From positions 13,458,599 to 13,522,598 of the forward strand of contig NC_088309.1 in NCBI RefSeq assembly GCF_910592395.1: a stretch of 64,000 nt of DNA. Reading direction: 5' to 3'. This document shows positions 19,447-31,234 of the stretch, one piece after another (positions within the stretch are counted from its first letter, which is position 1; the number at the start of each line of letters is the position of its first letter). Origin of the DNA: Lineus longissimus (Eukaryota; Nemertea; Pilidiophora; Heteronemertea; Lineidae). A model generated the notes under the pieces. That model was not told where the DNA came from, made no database searches, and worked only from the letters and a program-made list of their open reading frames with translations. Both the position numbers and the translations under genes were made by a program.

Positions 19447-20869
19447 AGCACCGCAGCGGACATAGTCGGACAATCGGCCGGATCATTGTCTTCTCTCCGA
19501 CTTGGACTCTGACGACACGGTGGTAGCCATCTCTGCCTGGAAAAGCTTCCGTCACCCGTCCGAGTGGCCAATTTCCCGTTGCAGACCCAGGATCGGCAAC
19601 GAGGACAATATCACCAACCTGGAGATCTGTTCTTATGGCGTTCCATTTGTGGCGTTGTTGGAGGAGGGGCAGCCATTCTTTTTGCCATCTGGTCCAGAAG
19701 TGCTTCAGCAGTTCCTGTACTCTTCTCCAGCGCTTCCTGGGGTTAAAGTCAGTGTTGTCTATGGCTTCTGGAGCAAATTGTCCCCCACACTGCCCATGTA
19801 GGAAGTGATTGGGAGTGATGAGGGGTTCATCTCTTTGGTCAGCCGACTGATATGATAACGGTCTTGAGTTCACCAACGCTTCTGCTCCGGTAAATGCTGT
19901 AATTAACTCTTCATCTGTGACATCTGCTTTCTGTAATATCGCATACATGGCCTTCTTTGCGCTCTTTACCAAACTTTCGTGGATCCCTCCAAAATGGGGA
20001 CCAAGTGGAGGGTTGAATTTCCACTTTATTCCTCTGGTGGTTCCTGCTCTGGTTATCTTGTCTTGATCGAGTTGTGAGATCAGTTTCATGAGCTCTCGGT
20101 TGGCGCCTTTGAAATTAGTCCCATTGTCGGACGTCATCTCCACTGGAACACCTCGTCTAGGTGTAAATCGGTTGAAGGCATTGAGAAAGGAGTCCGTGTC
20201 TAGTTGGTAAGCCATCTCCAAATGCAGGGCTCTTGATGCATGGCAAGTGAATAAACATAGGTAACGCTTAGCTTGAACTTTTCCTCTTCCTTGTTTAGTC
20301 AAAAAAGGCCCGGCGTAATCCACTGAAGTGACTGCAAAAGCCCTTATGGGTGGATTAACTCTGGTCTTCAGTAGTGGTGCCATCAATTGGGACGTGACTC
20401 TGGCTTTCTTAATTCGACAGGCTGCACACTCTTATTCCCACGCTCGTATCTCTTCGCGGCCATGGATGATCCAATATCTTGCAGACATATCTGATAGGAC
20501 GTGGTTGGTTCCCTCTACATGTACTCCCTCTTCATGGTAGAATCTGACTAGTAGCTGAGTAATCGGATGATTTCTGGGAAGTATTATGGGATGTCTCGCG
20601 GAGAGATGTTCAGCGTACTTCAGACGACCATCGATACGTAGAATGAGAACAGCATCCAACTTCGGACTCAAGCTCTTTATCTTGCTGTATTTAGGCAGCT
20701 CCCTTCCATGCTGTAAAGCGGTATACTCCTCAGCAAATGTTTGTCACTGACAGTCTCCGATCAGAAGCAGCTCCACATCCTGTAGTTCTTCATTTGACAA
20801 CTCTCCTTGTTTTCGATCAGCTTGAGGCGTCCGGCAATTTTTTATGAAGCGCTGTACCCAACCATGAAG
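19445..20869 (-). pseudogene. BEL/Pao integrase
   Basis: The N-terminal zinc-binding part has FYHEEGVHVEGTNHVLSD followed by CAACRIKKA (HHCC type). The core has VDYAGPF, TSDNGTNFKG and HESLVKSAKKA, which supply the D, D and E residues of retroviral-type integrases. The C-terminal part (VGDIVLVAD..NWPLGRV) matches the region usually found after BEL integrases. The frame contains an in-frame TGA at 20744-20746 and a TAA at 20432-20434. The latter sits just before the CAAC motif. The protein ends naturally at 19445. Confidence 0.85.
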
Positions 20870-22982
20870 TCATTTCAGCCTCACCCAACTGGAAAACCTG
20901 GATGGCTCAAGTCTGGAATCTTTCAAATCCATCACCTGGGTCAGTTTCCTTCTCTCATCTACAGTGAGGTAGCTACTAGTATCTGTCCTAGTTTCTTCTG
21001 ATACCATTTCTCCTTTCTCAACTATGTTTTCTGGCCATGCTGCTGTATCTTCCTGGAGAAACTCTGGTCCATTCCACCACAAGCTGGACTCGGCCAGTTC
21101 TTTTGCTCTCATGCCTCTGGAGGGTAGGTCTGCGGGATTTTCTTTAGTGGGGACATATCTCCACTGCTCAGGATCTGTGTACTGCTGTATCCTTCCCCCT
21201 CTGTTTGCTACATACAGCTTTGGTTTCCTGCTGGGTCTCTTGATCCACCACAGAACATTTTGGCTATCACTCCATAAAGTTATATCCTTGATGTTCAACT
21301 TCAGTACTGCTGTTACTGCTAATGCAAGCTGTAGACCTAAGATCGCAGCCATCATCTCCAGTCTTGGGATGCTCATCGTGGTTAAGGGTGCCACCTTTGT
21401 CTTCGAAGCCACCAATCTAGTGGCCTCCTCTCCACTAGTGTAAGTGCTTCTTGAGTACACCACTGCTCCATATGCATCTTTGGAGGCATCCCCAAAAGTA
21501 TGTAGTTCGAATAGAGTTATTTCCAGTGCAAGGCGCAGACATCTGGGAACCTTCACTTGTGCTAACTCTCTGATCTCTTGTAGCCACTCCCACGCTCGCT
21601 TGCCTACGTCCTCTGGGAGCTCTTCGTCCCATTCTACTCCACAGGCCCACACTTCTTGCATGACAATCTTTATTACGTAAGGCGATACCATACCCAGAGG
21701 ATCATAGATGGCGGTTACTTTTCTGAGTAGATTTAGTTTCGTTAACTTGAAATCAGCTGCGGGTGGCGTCAAGTGGAAAGTGAAAACATCTTCTTCTGCC
21801 AGCCAAAGTACCCCTAAGGTCTTGACTGAAGGGAGGTAACCTTTCTCTAAATCAATCTCTGAAGCGCGGTCCTTCTCTGGGATGTCTGTCAAAACTGCTT
21901 GGGAATTAGATAACCACTTTCTGGCGTACATCCCTACTCCCTTCCATAATGCTCAGTTGTTTTCCAAGTTCTTCATCTTCTACCGAGTCGAGGCTATCAT
22001 CCATAAAAGTGGAGTCCAAAATGGTTTCAGCTGCCCTCGGATGTTTTTCTTTGTTTTTCCTAGCATGCTCTTGGGAGATGAACTGAGCTAGAAAGGTTGA
22101 CGAATTCACTCCAAAGACGATTTGCTGGAACTCGTATACATCTGGAGGTCTTGACTGGTCCAGGTCTCTCCATAGGAATCTATGGTATGATCGGTCTGGC
22201 GGGTCTAGGCTAATCTGTAGGTACATCTCTGCTATGTTGCAGACAATGGCTACTGGGTTCTGTCTAAATCTCAGCAAAACATCGAAGTGTTCATTCTGCG
22301 TCTTTGGTACCTGATTGATCTTGTCATTAAGGCATACTCCGTCAACCTTTGCTGAAGCATCGAAGACTATTCTCATCTTGGTTGTGGACTTATCTGGGCG
22401 GATAACCGGAAAGTGAGGTAGATACCACTTGTGACTTGCATCGACCAGGTCTGTGTCTTCTGTCGCCTTGATCTTGCGAATGTATCCCTTCTCTAAGTAC
22501 TGTCTGATGATTTGTGAGTAGCTGTCTGCTATGGCCGGATCTTTCAGCAGCTTGTTCTCTGTAGATATCAGTCTTTTCTCGGCCATTCCTTTGCTGTCTG
22601 GCATTTCTGGAACCGTCCTTTCTTTCCAAGGTATGGCAACCTGATATCTCCCATTTTCTATCTTTATCGACACTCGTGTGCTCTGCAAGACGCCCCTGTC
22701 TTCTGTACTCAGAGGGATCTTCTTTTCTTCTGGCTTGTTGACTGTTTCTATCTCCCAAAACTGTCGCAGGCTTTCATTGATCTCTAGTAGTACAGGTGAC
22801 TCTCTGGAGATAAAGGAATGCGCAAAGTTAGTTCCTTCTCTGGCCCTCTTTTGGCTTGAGATGTCTGTTGGCCCGATGCATGTCCATCCCAATCTGGTCA
22901 GCCGTGCTACAGGTTCTCCTGGGCTTCCAATGATATCTCTCCTGCTGTGATGCAACTCTGCATAATCTGACCCAATCAACAA
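20870..22982 (-). pseudogene. BEL/Pao reverse transcriptase and RNase H
   Basis: The RT part has RIVFDASAK, VCNIAEMYLQI and FMDDSLDS, a variant of the YxDD catalytic box with Phe replacing Tyr. After a one-base frameshift near 21930 the reading resumes at MYARKWLSNS and includes LRKVTAIYDPLGMVSP. RNase H follows with FGDASKDAYGAVVYSR, SIPRLEMMAAILG, LWSDSQNVLWW and NPADLPSRG, covering the expected acidic residues. A TGA at 20870-20872 separates it from integrase. The residue order and the Pao-type motifs make the family assignment firm. Confidence 0.9.
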
Positions 22983-23703
22983 GTCTATGGTAGACTTCTT
23001 CAGTAGCTTTGGAAAACTTATGCTCTTCAGATGATTGTACTGACTCCTACTCCAATCTGTAGCTTCTCAATCACCCGTGACATCATCCACAGTCTTTGCA
23101 ACGATTCTCATGTCCACTTTCCTGTCAAAGCTTTCTAGCCCGAACTCAACTGGCATTGTTGTGAATGTCCTTATCTTCCCATTAAAAACGTTGACTGGGA
23201 TTTCCGACATCTCCCCTTGGACTCCCAAGCTCCGCCGCAACACTTGAACTTACATAAGACGAAGTACTGGCATCATCCAGGAGTGCCTTGATCTTGAATC
23301 TCTTCTTTCCCTGCTTCACAATGACTGGCACTGTTCTGAGTGATATAACTTGGCTTGTAAGTGTTCTCTCAACACCTTCATTTGTAGACATGGCGACTGT
23401 TGCATAACTGCTCTCTGACCCGCCTGTCGCTGTTGCTCTCCCTTCCGTGGAAGAACTATCCTTCTCCCTTGAACCTTGCTTGGGATCTGCTTTTGACCCT
23501 TTTGGCTCGGGTGCTCGAGGAGTTGCTGCCCTACAGTGTAGCAGCCGATTGTATGTCCCTTGACATCCATCAATGCCGCAGGTCCTTGTGCATTTGTCAG
23601 CCCGATGTTCCCCGCCAAGGCATCGGTAACATAAACCTGTTGCTTTCGCCTTGTCCCAGCATTGGTCTACTGAGATCCTCTTAAACACATCACAGGCCCA
23701 TGC
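22983..23703 (-). pseudogene. BEL/Pao zinc knuckle and aspartic protease
   Basis: CYRCLGGEHRADKC followed by CGIDGC is a gag-type zinc knuckle region. ALLDDASTSSYVSSSVAAEL is a retropepsin-like active-site region; the DDAST core stands for the usual D-S/T-G. Soon after AAELG the frame shifts (about 23220), and the following frame carries MSEIPVNVF-type sequence with an in-frame TGA at 23067-23069 before LLIGSDYAELH. Family knowledge places this domain between gag and RT. Confidence 0.75.
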
Positions 23704-25168
23704 TCAATGAGCTCCTGGACACACCTTGCATCCCCTCTTCCTGACTGTCGACTGTGCTGTTGATGACTCCGACTGTGCCGTGACAAAGCTCCTACCACCA
23801 TTTCCTCTCTGTGGTTCTTTTCTACCAGAGGTACCAGTGATACTTGAAGTTGAGGCATCCTTTATTCCATGAATCACTTCAGAGGCATCTATTTGGAATT
23901 CTGCTTCCTGATTGACAAACTTGCGAAGCGTCTCCACGGTTTGCTTCGCCCCTGTCTCGTAGGCCCATCTATGAAATCTAGCGAGGAGCACTTCACTGAG
24001 CTTCTTCTGTAGTGTAACAAATAGTCTCCCGCTTCCCAATTCGGATTCTTGATCATTGTCCATCAAGTTGACTGTAAGCACATCCAACAATTCAGCCAAT
24101 TTCTCCAGATCACGTGCATTTCCTTCTCTAACTGGTTTAAATCGATCCAATTCTTCAAGTCGTAAAATGATCTGTCTCCTTGTCCCACCATACTTTCTAT
24201 CTAGTCTCTCCTTTGCCACTGTGTAGGCCGTTGCTGAATGACCTAACCCATCAATGACCTTCAAGGTTTCTCCAGTGAGGCACTCTCTTAGTCTGAGCAG
24301 CTTGTTGGCTAATGTTTGTCTCATCCACACAACTTGAAAAGGCTGCTTTCCAAGAGGGGTAGCTACGTTTGTCTCCAGCAAACTTTGGTATCTGGACTCG
24401 AGATAGATGTCTAGTGGGATCAAACTGGGTACTGGCCCCACTGCTGTGACTGTGCGAATGTGGTGGCATGTATGTCCCTGGATGTCGATAGTGGCCAGAT
24501 GGTTGAGGAGGTGCTGGTGTTGACATAAAAAACAGACTTGGTGCTGCAAACACTGGAGCGTTTGGATCCAACCCTGTATGACATGGCTGTGGACTAACTG
24601 CAGGTACCCCGACTGCTGGCTCGGGTAAGGTGTACGTGTTCCCTGATTTTGGCGATGGACCCTGGTGCCTACCAATAAACGTTGCCACTGGTGCTGGCGT
24701 CGGCGACTTGAATTCTTCTTCTTTATCACCCTGTCTACCAGTACCACTTCTTGTCTGTGTACTGACGGTGGGTGCACTACTGCGCGTAGGCTTACTTCTT
24801 CTGACTGCTTTGTAGAACTCTTCTACCCGTATTTCATTCCTCGAGTATTCCGCCTCCAATCTCTCCATTTCCTCAAAAATCTTGTCGAACTCCTCTAAAC
24901 GACCAAAGTTTAGATACTCATAGGTTAAGTTCGTCATTGTCCTCATGGCATTCTCCTGGGCAAGGTCAACCTTTTCTGCCGCCTCATTAATCGATTCACG
25001 CACACTACCATCAACTGATGTCAAATCCTCATGAGCAGCATCTAAGTGGACTGCCAACTGTCTTCTCGATCTGGTAAATGCAGACCCAACTTTTGCCTTT
25101 TCAGCTTTAAGCTCTCGCACTCGCTGTTCTTTCCGTTGTTTATCTGCTTTTGGACCAATTCCAAACAT
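23704..25168 (-). pseudogene. BEL/Pao gag
   Basis: Gag starts at the ATG at 25168 (MFGIGPKADKQRKEQRVREL), with a charged coiled-coil-like N-terminal third and a Pro/Ser/His-rich middle. It then has VQIPKFAGDKRSYPSWKAAF, typical of BEL gag. A frameshift near 24300 moves the reading to KLLRLRECLTGETLKVIDGL and RLDRKYGG. The C-terminal GCKVCPGAH is followed by an in-frame TGA at 23704-23706 and then AWACDVFKR, so the knuckle region was originally continuous. Confidence 0.8.
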
Positions 25169-25422
25169 ATACAGCTCATCATCTTCTACCTGGTAGTTTC
25201 AGCACCTGTTCCTGCCTCCGACGTGTTGCATGCAGGCACCTCGTGCATTACATGTGCATCGCTCTGTACATCGTCATGTACATTTTCACCACGTGATTCA
25301 GCACCCGGCAATGATGCGGTGCGGATGGGGGGACCTCATTTTCACTCATTTTTACCTCTTTTCTTCTTTCAAATGTCTATCTTTTTGTTTCAAACTACGC
25401 TTTCTGGCCAGTGCCACCAATC

Positions 25423-25505
25423 TGGTTCTGCGACTGTTCTCATATGAGTGAAACGAAGAATCTTGTCTTAAATCGGCTTTTATTCTCCAAGATCGAGCTT
25501 GTACA
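25423..25505 (-). repeat. Bounding repeat (candidate 5' LTR remnant)
   Basis: This is identical over 83 bp to 18347-18429. On the minus strand it is followed by GATTGGTGGCACTGGCC, a possible primer-binding region, then a 240-bp leader before the gag ATG at 25168. Sequence beyond 25505 has no match at the other end. Confidence 0.65.
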
Positions 25506-27400
25506 TTGTAGCGATTTTCCTCCTGGTTGACTCGGTGTCGTACCGGATGCTTCTGAGATATAGCACCATCCATAGAGTGTCACACTTGATCATTGTCACA
25601 ACCATTACTGTGGTTTATCACAACCTGGTTAAAGACTTGTCTTGACAAGTCTAATATATGAATAGGATAACCCAAGTACTCTATAGATGATCCCAACTTA
25701 CGTTATCCGAAGGGCGCCGCTACAAAGTCTGTGGGTAGGTGTAAATGGCCAACAAAGTCATCAATTTAATGAAAACGTAGATTTCTTTTCATCTTTCTGT
25801 CTCATAAGGTATTTTACATCGATCATGCTCATAACCTTGCTCAGCAATAAATTCCTGTAACATAACCTGACTGTCGTTTCATATATTTGCTTTCATATTT
25901 AGTATAAGCCATGGGTGGCCCGATGCCATTTAAAGTAGAACATTAGTGTATTCACGACCCTTGTCAACTACACCAGTGGCGTCCCGACGGGGCGGATCCC
26001 GCCGGGAGCCTGAGTACCAACCTTTCGGCTTGAGACCCAAGTCAAGAGTGATTACATAACAAAATTTTACGTCATTTATAGCTTCACGACGTCACGCCAC
26101 ATCCAATCATGAGGCTAGAATCACATCACGCGACCCGAAATTTAGTCAGTTTTTGAGAGGGAATGCCGAATATAATTCGAAACGGCAAGCATGCGGTTCT
26201 AATAACCAGAAAACTGAAACATGGAATTGATCCCATATTGTTAGAAGAAAAGATAGGAAAAACTTCCATGGCTTTTTAATGGAAGAGTTTTGAGCACTTT
26301 TGAACTAAACACAGGGCATCTAGGAAATGACGCCGCCGTGCGTAATGGTTAAGCCTTTAACGTAAATGGATGTGACGCTAGATCGCCTCGATAACTCTAT
26401 AACGAAACATATAACCTTCAATCGAACCCATCCAAATCTTTCTAATGATTCTCAAGATCATATATACAAATTTTGATAATGGTTATATGTCTAAATCTTA
26501 CATATTTTAACTTCTAAAACAGGTGTCGAACACTGGAAGCTCGAGCGTCTAAGGTATTTCTTCAGTAGAATAAGACGGCGGAATCGCACTTCATCTAGCT
26601 TTGTCATTAAATATCTTAAACTCAAAGCACATAACCCTAAAATGGTTACATACTACTGGTAGTTGACATAAATAAGAATTCGTATTCAGGATTTAGTGAG
26701 ATTTTGATGTACGCTTTAGGAAATATTAAAGAATGATGAGGGACGTGTGTCCATGACTGAAAGTGTACGTCGTTGTCAACGTAAAGTGACTTGACGCGGG
26801 TCACAGGCCGTAGAAGGCGTGACCCGTAAAACTTGCAAAAATAGTATCATAGATGAGTCATAACCCGAAAAAGACGTACACCATTTTCTCAACAATATCT
26901 CTGACTACAAAGTCTTAAAACATGAAAGAGTTCGTATGCGTAGGCGTGACGTAATTTGAATCGATATACGGTGGATTGTCCGAAAGAACTGTCATCCAGG
27001 CGCGCGGAGAAGAGTCCGACGGCGCGTCAAAAGTGTCCTATCAAATCTCTGAGTTCTTCATCAAACTTTCGATCATATCATGATTTGCATAGCAAGAATA
27101 TGAGGTGAGTGACCGCAAGTACATCATCTGGGTGTAAGAAAGGATTTGGTGAGGAAGAAAATATGTTTTAGATGGAGTTTTGAAACGTAAACAAGTATAA
27201 AACCGTTGTAATGTACACGAAATGTACACAGAGCATAACAATGGACCACACAATATGATACACACAGAGACAAATACTGTTACGTTATGTAAAGAAACGA
27301 CCAGTTTGATGATTTATGGCACTCAACTCGGATTCAAAAGCTTATTTCTTATCTCAAACTAGAGTATCTGTATTTTCACATACAACAAACCCAAACTAAG
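25506..27400. other. No recognised gene
   Basis: No exon or transposon protein is supported. A GC-rich dyad (CGTCCCGACGGGGCGGATCC region, about 25979-26015) stands out in AT-rich surroundings. Minus-strand frames near 27041-27265 look incidental. Confidence 0.5.
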
Positions 27401-27581
27401 GCTCGAGTGATGGAGGTAGTAATCAAGATGCAAAATTTAAAGGGGGAAAAGGGAATGACAGTCTTACTTGCTGTACTGGACAAACAAAGGGGCGTTTCAG
27501 TGGCAGATGGAGACTATGGAAAGGAGGGTGGGAATAATTTTGAATTACACGTAAGAATTTACCAAGAATTCTACAACATCT

Positions 27582-27945
27582 TCCTCTCACAAATCCGTGT
27601 TGTCCCCGAACCAATTCCGGGAGGGCCAGTCACAATCTACTACATTTAAATACATGTACCCTTTTATCCATTGGTCATTTGAGTGTAACTATTGCATGTT
27701 TCTTAACCACTAAAGCTGTGAACTTGAAATTTGGTACACATGACTCCCTACGTCATGAAACCTCGGACATTGAATTTTGATCTGATCTGGTACTCAACTT
27801 GGCCACCAGGAGGCCAAAACTAAAATAGGTAAAATTGCAATATCTTGTTTATTAGTGACTTGTTTTTGATGATATTCTTATGGTACTTACTCCAAGCAAC
27901 GATACATGACATGTCATACCGACTTTGGTTTGACCTATATACTAT
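27582..27945 (+). repeat. Segment shared with 18432-18545 plus one satellite S1 unit
   Basis: 27582-27668 repeats the CTTCCTCTCACAAATCCGTG segment. It is followed directly by a diverged S1 unit (TTTCTTAACCACTAAAGCTG, CTTGGCCACCAGGAGGCCAA). This arrangement is probably closer to ancestral than the one beside the BEL element. Confidence 0.7.
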
Positions 27946-28018
27946 ACATGTACAATGTTTCTTAAGCTGGATGAATTCCAAAGCACCAAATATCTATACG
28001 GTGAGCACAATGGCCCCT

Positions 28019-30296
28019 GGCCGTTTCATTAATGAATCGACATATTTGTTGGATTTCAACGCATTCACAGAGTATAAGTGCAGACCCTTGGGGCATTGGG
28101 CACCAGAGCCAATGATGACATGTGCCAATTATTGTTATTTCTGATTACATATATAGTCCTTGTATAAAACAAACAGTGCTCCATAGTATTAAGTCATATT
28201 TGACAAAATTATTAGCTCTTGAGTTTGGTTTAGCTTCAGAATTAAAAGGTGGGCGTGGCACATTCAGATATCGCTTTGAGTAGATGAACTCCTCAAATTT
28301 CTTTAAAAGTCAATATTATTTAAAACTTTCTGTTGCAGACTGTTGTGAACATCTAGGGGAATCTGGAAATGGCAGAAATTCTGACCTGGGGTCAAAACTG
28401 GCTCTCTACTAGGGCAGAGACATGTATTCATGCACAGGCGGAAGTGTGGCACTGACACATAGTCCGTACTGAACTGTGAAGCTGTGGTAAATACATGACT
28501 GTGATGGGTGAAAGTGGATTTATTCTCCAATCTTTGGTGGATTCTTAATCTACAGAGCCAGGCCATAACAGGGATATACTTTTTGATAATTAATTTAAGG
28601 AAATATTGTCTCACTGGCCAGTTTAGAACTTGTATTCTAATAGGCCCATATCAGTCGGCGAGTGACTATTGATGGCAATGCTGTACACAAATCAATTTTT
28701 CTCAGGCAATCGGTATTGGAATGTTTTTTGAATTTTTACTATTATTTCGATAAAAGCCTCTTCATAACGCTTATAAAATTTGGTTGGAATTAAAGCACCC
28801 TTGGTGTACTTTTTTCACCAACCTATATTCATTAAAATGTACACAGAATGTACACGCTGGCTAATAGAGGTCTCTGGCCTACTATTGAAAACATGGCAGC
28901 ATTCTTGCGGGCGACTTAAATCTAGATTGATTTTGTCTTATTTTCTCGACCCTTCACATTGTTTACACTTCTTTTGCATGTTTTTGAATCAGTTTTAAAT
29001 GAATAATCATACATTTTAACCCTTTGCTGATTTGCATCACTCATTCCATGCTGTTGAACAGAAATCCAAAAATCGAAACTGATATGTACTGTGTAGGCCT
29101 GTCCATAGTGTTGTATGTGATATACTTCATGCCTATGAACTGTACTATTAGTTGATGTAGGGCCTTACATGCAGTCAGATTCAGAATTAGTCATTTTATG
29201 TCAGACTCTTTTACTGGTTGCAGTATCCTGCAAGACCCGAGTCCTGTCAGTTCGCTTCGCAATCTCATTGAGGCACTGATGCATCAGATCACTCTTCAAG
29301 GACAAGGCTGTAGGGCTATCGGCACGATACCTCCTTATTGAGAATGTGACCAAATTAACATCTATTATCTGTTGAGGTGGATTCATAACAAAGCATGAGA
29401 ACATTTTTTCTCTCTTTTTAATGAATCGACATATTCGTTGGAATTCAATGCATTCACAGAGTATAAGTGCAGACCCTTGGGGCATTGGGCACCAGAGCCA
29501 ATGATGACATGTGCCAATATATTGTTATTTCTGATTACATATATAGTCCTTGTATAAAACAAACGGTGCTCCATAGTATTAAGTCATATTTGACAAAATT
29601 ATTAGCTCTTGAGTTTGGTTTAGCTTCAGAATTAAAAGGTGGGCTTGGCACATTCAGATATAGCTTTGAGTAGATGAACTCCTCAAATTTCTTTAAAATT
29701 CAATATTATTTAAAACTTTCTGTTGCAGACTGTTGTGAACATCTAGGGGAATCTGGAAATGGCAGAAATTCTGACCTGGGGTCAAAACTGGCTCTCTACT
29801 TCTATTGAAAACATGGCAGCATTCTTGCGGGAGACTTAAATGTAGACAGATTTCGTCTTATTTTCTCGACCCTTCACATTGTTTACACTTCATTTGCATG
29901 TTTTTGAATCAGTTTTAAATGAATAATCATACATTTTAACCCTTTGCTGATTTGCATTACTCATTCCATGCTATTGAATAGAAATCCAAAAATTCGAAAT
30001 CCGAAACTGATATGTACTGACCCGAGTCCTGTCAGTTTGCTTTGCAATCTCATTGAGGCACGGATGCATCAGATCACTCTTCAAGGACAAGGCTGTAGGG
30101 CTATCGGCAGGATACCTCCTTATTGAGAATGTGACCAAATTAACATCTATTATCTGTTGAGGTGGATTCATAACAAAGCATGTGAACATTTTCTCTCTCT
30201 TTTTATTGAATCGACATACATGTGTTTGTTGGATTTCAACGCATTCACAGAGTATAAGTGCAGACCCTTGGGGCATTGGGCACCAGAGTCAATGAT
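28019..30296 (+). repeat. Dispersed repeat R1, tandem copies with period about 1.39 kb
   Basis: A unit beginning near AATGAATCGACATAT recurs at about 28031, 29419 and, after an internal deletion, 30206. Each unit includes the ACAGAGTATAAGTGCAGACC block, the CTGACCTGGGGTCAAAACTG block, and the GGGCAGAGACATGTATTCAT to TTTCTCTCTTTTT part shared with 15985-17417. The middle copy lacks about 400 bp at 29800, going straight from GGCTCTCTACT to TCTATTGAAAAC. Many substitutions are shared, so the copies are related by tandem duplication. Confidence 0.8.
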
Positions 30297-30370
30297 GACT
30301 GTAGATTTCTGTTCCGTCCTCTCGCTTCTCAGCTTTATCTTATTAACGACGCTCATGTGATTATCGTATA

Positions 30371-30607
30371 TTGTCTTTTAATCACATAAAGAGGTTGCGA
30401 CCCCGCTTTCGAACATTACAAGACGTTTTTATCATAACTAACAACAAATCTGATTCTGTCTTCGAAGACACCATGCGTGGGATAAACTCTTACAGTCCAA
30501 TTCCGAAGACGCCGTATGCACATCCAGACGGTCTTGTCTTCGAGACTCCCGAAACATACACTCCACCCAAATTTTTACTAAATGAGCAAATTTCCAACCC
30601 TATGTAA
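30371..30607 (+). other. 78-codon open frame, unknown
   Basis: There is no ATG at the left end; the first methionine codon is internal. The peptide is Pro/Thr-rich toward the end (SPIPKTPYAHPDGLVFETPE). Its composition is protein-like but no family is recognised. It may be a terminal exon or chance. Confidence 0.2.
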
Positions 30608-31234
30608 AGGGAGCGTCCAAAAATAAACTTAAGTGCCAACTCGGCATAGTCCATTTACGGAATGTCTTCACTCACTCACTATGCTTGAAATGTCCTATCT
30701 CATCTCAATGCACATGATGAATGTGTCTATTATAAACACAATGATATTCTGACACACAACTCTACTGTAAGATCATAGGAAGGACTCCTAAGTGACTTCA
30801 CAGTAATATCACTCAAGAATCCAAATATCCAAATGAATAAACACACATTATGCGCATGGTATCTCAAACCTGAACTTAAAAATTTAGACCTAATCACAGG
30901 AGTAATAACTCATATTTAAGATGATACCAAAATAGTCCAAAATTTCACTAAATTACTGCAGAAAATACACTGTTAGTTCTGCACACACTGATTAGAATTC
31001 TCATTTTAAAACCAAAGGAAGACGCAATTGCAATTTAAATCACAATAAATGAAGCATTATAGATATGCTAGGAATGAAAACACTATTCATTCCGATTCCA
31101 ACTTGTATGGATTTTCTCTCTGATTTAAATTCACTGATTGAATCTTGATTTCTTCAAACAATTGAACACATATGGTTCAGAACCATATCCTAGAAAATGC
31201 GATATCTAAGAAGGATTCTAATGAACTGTCCGCA
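30608..31234. other. No recognised gene
   Basis: This is AT-rich DNA between the open frame above and the 3' end of the non-LTR element. No structure was noted. Confidence 0.5.

Larger units (their letters stand above)
18347..25505 (-). mobile_element. BEL/Pao LTR retrotransposon, decayed
   Basis: On the minus strand, gag, zinc knuckle, protease, RT, RNase H and integrase follow in the BEL/Pao order. The element is bounded by an identical 83-bp sequence at 18347-18429 and 25423-25505. The frames are broken by at least three frameshifts (about 24300, 23220 and 21930) and five in-frame stops. The 83-bp bounding repeat is short for BEL LTRs, so these may be truncated LTRs or one may be rearranged. 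Between the integrase stop (19445) and 18430 lies about 1 kb of AT-rich sequence that the 5' end lacks. Confidence 0.8.

Noticed and set aside
25975-26040. Possible structured RNA in a GC-rich dyad
   Set aside because: Only one short stem was seen, without a recognisable RNA family or flanking promoter.
27407-27649. 80-codon plus-strand frame
   Set aside because: Its C-terminal part is the duplicated non-coding segment shared with 18432-18545, where the frame is not kept.
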